Translations under genes and position numbers: made by a program
The notes under the pieces: model-generated
The model's database searches: none
Told to the model about the DNA's origin: nothing
The model's input: the letters and a program-made list of their open reading frames with translations, nothing else
Shown: piece after piece, positions 54,841-54,921 of the stretch
How positions within the stretch are numbered: the stretch's first letter is position 1
Layout: the number at the start of each line of letters is the position of its first letter
NCBI GenBank assembly: GCA_016927325.1
Contig: JAFGMY010000079.1
Location: 1 to 54,921, forward strand
Direction of reading: 5' to 3'
DNA length: 54,921 nt
Source: Actinomycetota bacterium
GTDB lineage: Bacteria > Actinomycetota > Geothermincolia > Fen-727 > Anoxymicrobiaceae

Positions 54841-54906
54841 ACTAAAGTTTGCTACTAAAGTTGACGAAAGAGAAGATTGACAAATAGGGTAGCAGTGATT
54901 GATAAT
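54841..54906 (+). promoter_or_regulatory. promoter for a gene beyond the right edge, with a direct repeat
   Basis: TTGACA (54877-54882), an 18-base spacer and GATAAT (54901-54906) form a strong promoter facing right. Upstream, the nine bases ACTAAAGTT occur twice (54841-54849 and 54854-54862), 13 bases apart, a possible activator site. The remainder of 54724-54921 holds no gene that I can see. Confidence 0.5.
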
Positions 54907-54921
54907 TTTATCCTACAGTTA

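Overview
The window is a stretch of bacterial chromosome, about 54.9 kb, densely packed with vertically inherited housekeeping genes. The organism looks like a Gram-positive-lineage anaerobe or facultative bacterium. A deep-branching Actinomycetota (Geothermincolia-like) is my best guess. This rests on the ruv-queA-tgt-yajC-secDF-rel-dtd-hisS-aspS gene order, the alaS-ruvX-mltG-aroE-pilBTC order, DUF948 and DUF3048 proteins, a conservon-like GTPase module, and very frequent TTG/GTG starts with strong Shine-Dalgarno sites. No rRNA, tRNA, CRISPR array, transposase or phage gene was seen.

Layout. 1-2349 (minus): a NifV/homocitrate-synthase-like enzyme (cut by the left edge) and a class I aminotransferase. 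2496-5860 (minus): a ferrous-iron uptake operon feoA-feoA-feoB-feoC-dtxR, with a consensus promoter followed by a perfect DtxR/IdeR-like palindrome. 6057-10791 (plus): inositol-phosphatase-like protein, LysE-type exporter, LemA, HtpX-like protease and a DUF3048 lipoprotein. 10910-13804 (minus): a MoxR-type AAA ATPase and a VWA protein (NorQ/NorD-like) without an obvious client. 14026-27223 (plus): pdxST, yebC, ruvCAB, queH-queA-tgt, yajC-secD-secF, rel and dtd, many with overlapping stop/start codons. 27436-31166 (plus): MBL hydrolase, hisS, aspS. 31366-34035 (minus): acetate transporter and acetyl-CoA synthetase, ended by a strong hairpin terminator. 34818-39272 (plus): DUF948, alaS, ruvX, mltG. 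39273-39985: a gene-poor, hairpin-rich gap. 39986-50291 (plus): Roadblock protein, a giant acidic DUF4388 protein, a CvnD-like GTPase, aroE, pilB, pilT, pilC. 50405-51287: two tandem pilins. 51349-53643 (minus): DUF2723/TPR membrane protein. 53800-54720 (plus): prepilin peptidase.

How the parts work together. The most unusual block is 39986-45217. A Roadblock/LC7 protein, a 1420-residue DUF4388 protein with an enormous Glu/Ala-rich tail containing 34-residue repeats, and a small GTPase of the Streptomyces conservon (CvnD) type sit directly upstream of aroE and the type IV pilus motor genes. I infer that this is a GTPase switch controlling or positioning the pilus machine, related to MglA/MglB and to conservons but with a different scaffold. 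Its DUF4388 protein carries a segment that resembles the MshEN domain of the neighbouring PilB. Other points of note are a probable ATC start codon for dtd, oppositely charged C-terminal tails on YajC and SecF, and a candidate structured RNA upstream of the Roadblock gene. All functions are from reading the sequence; no database search was run.
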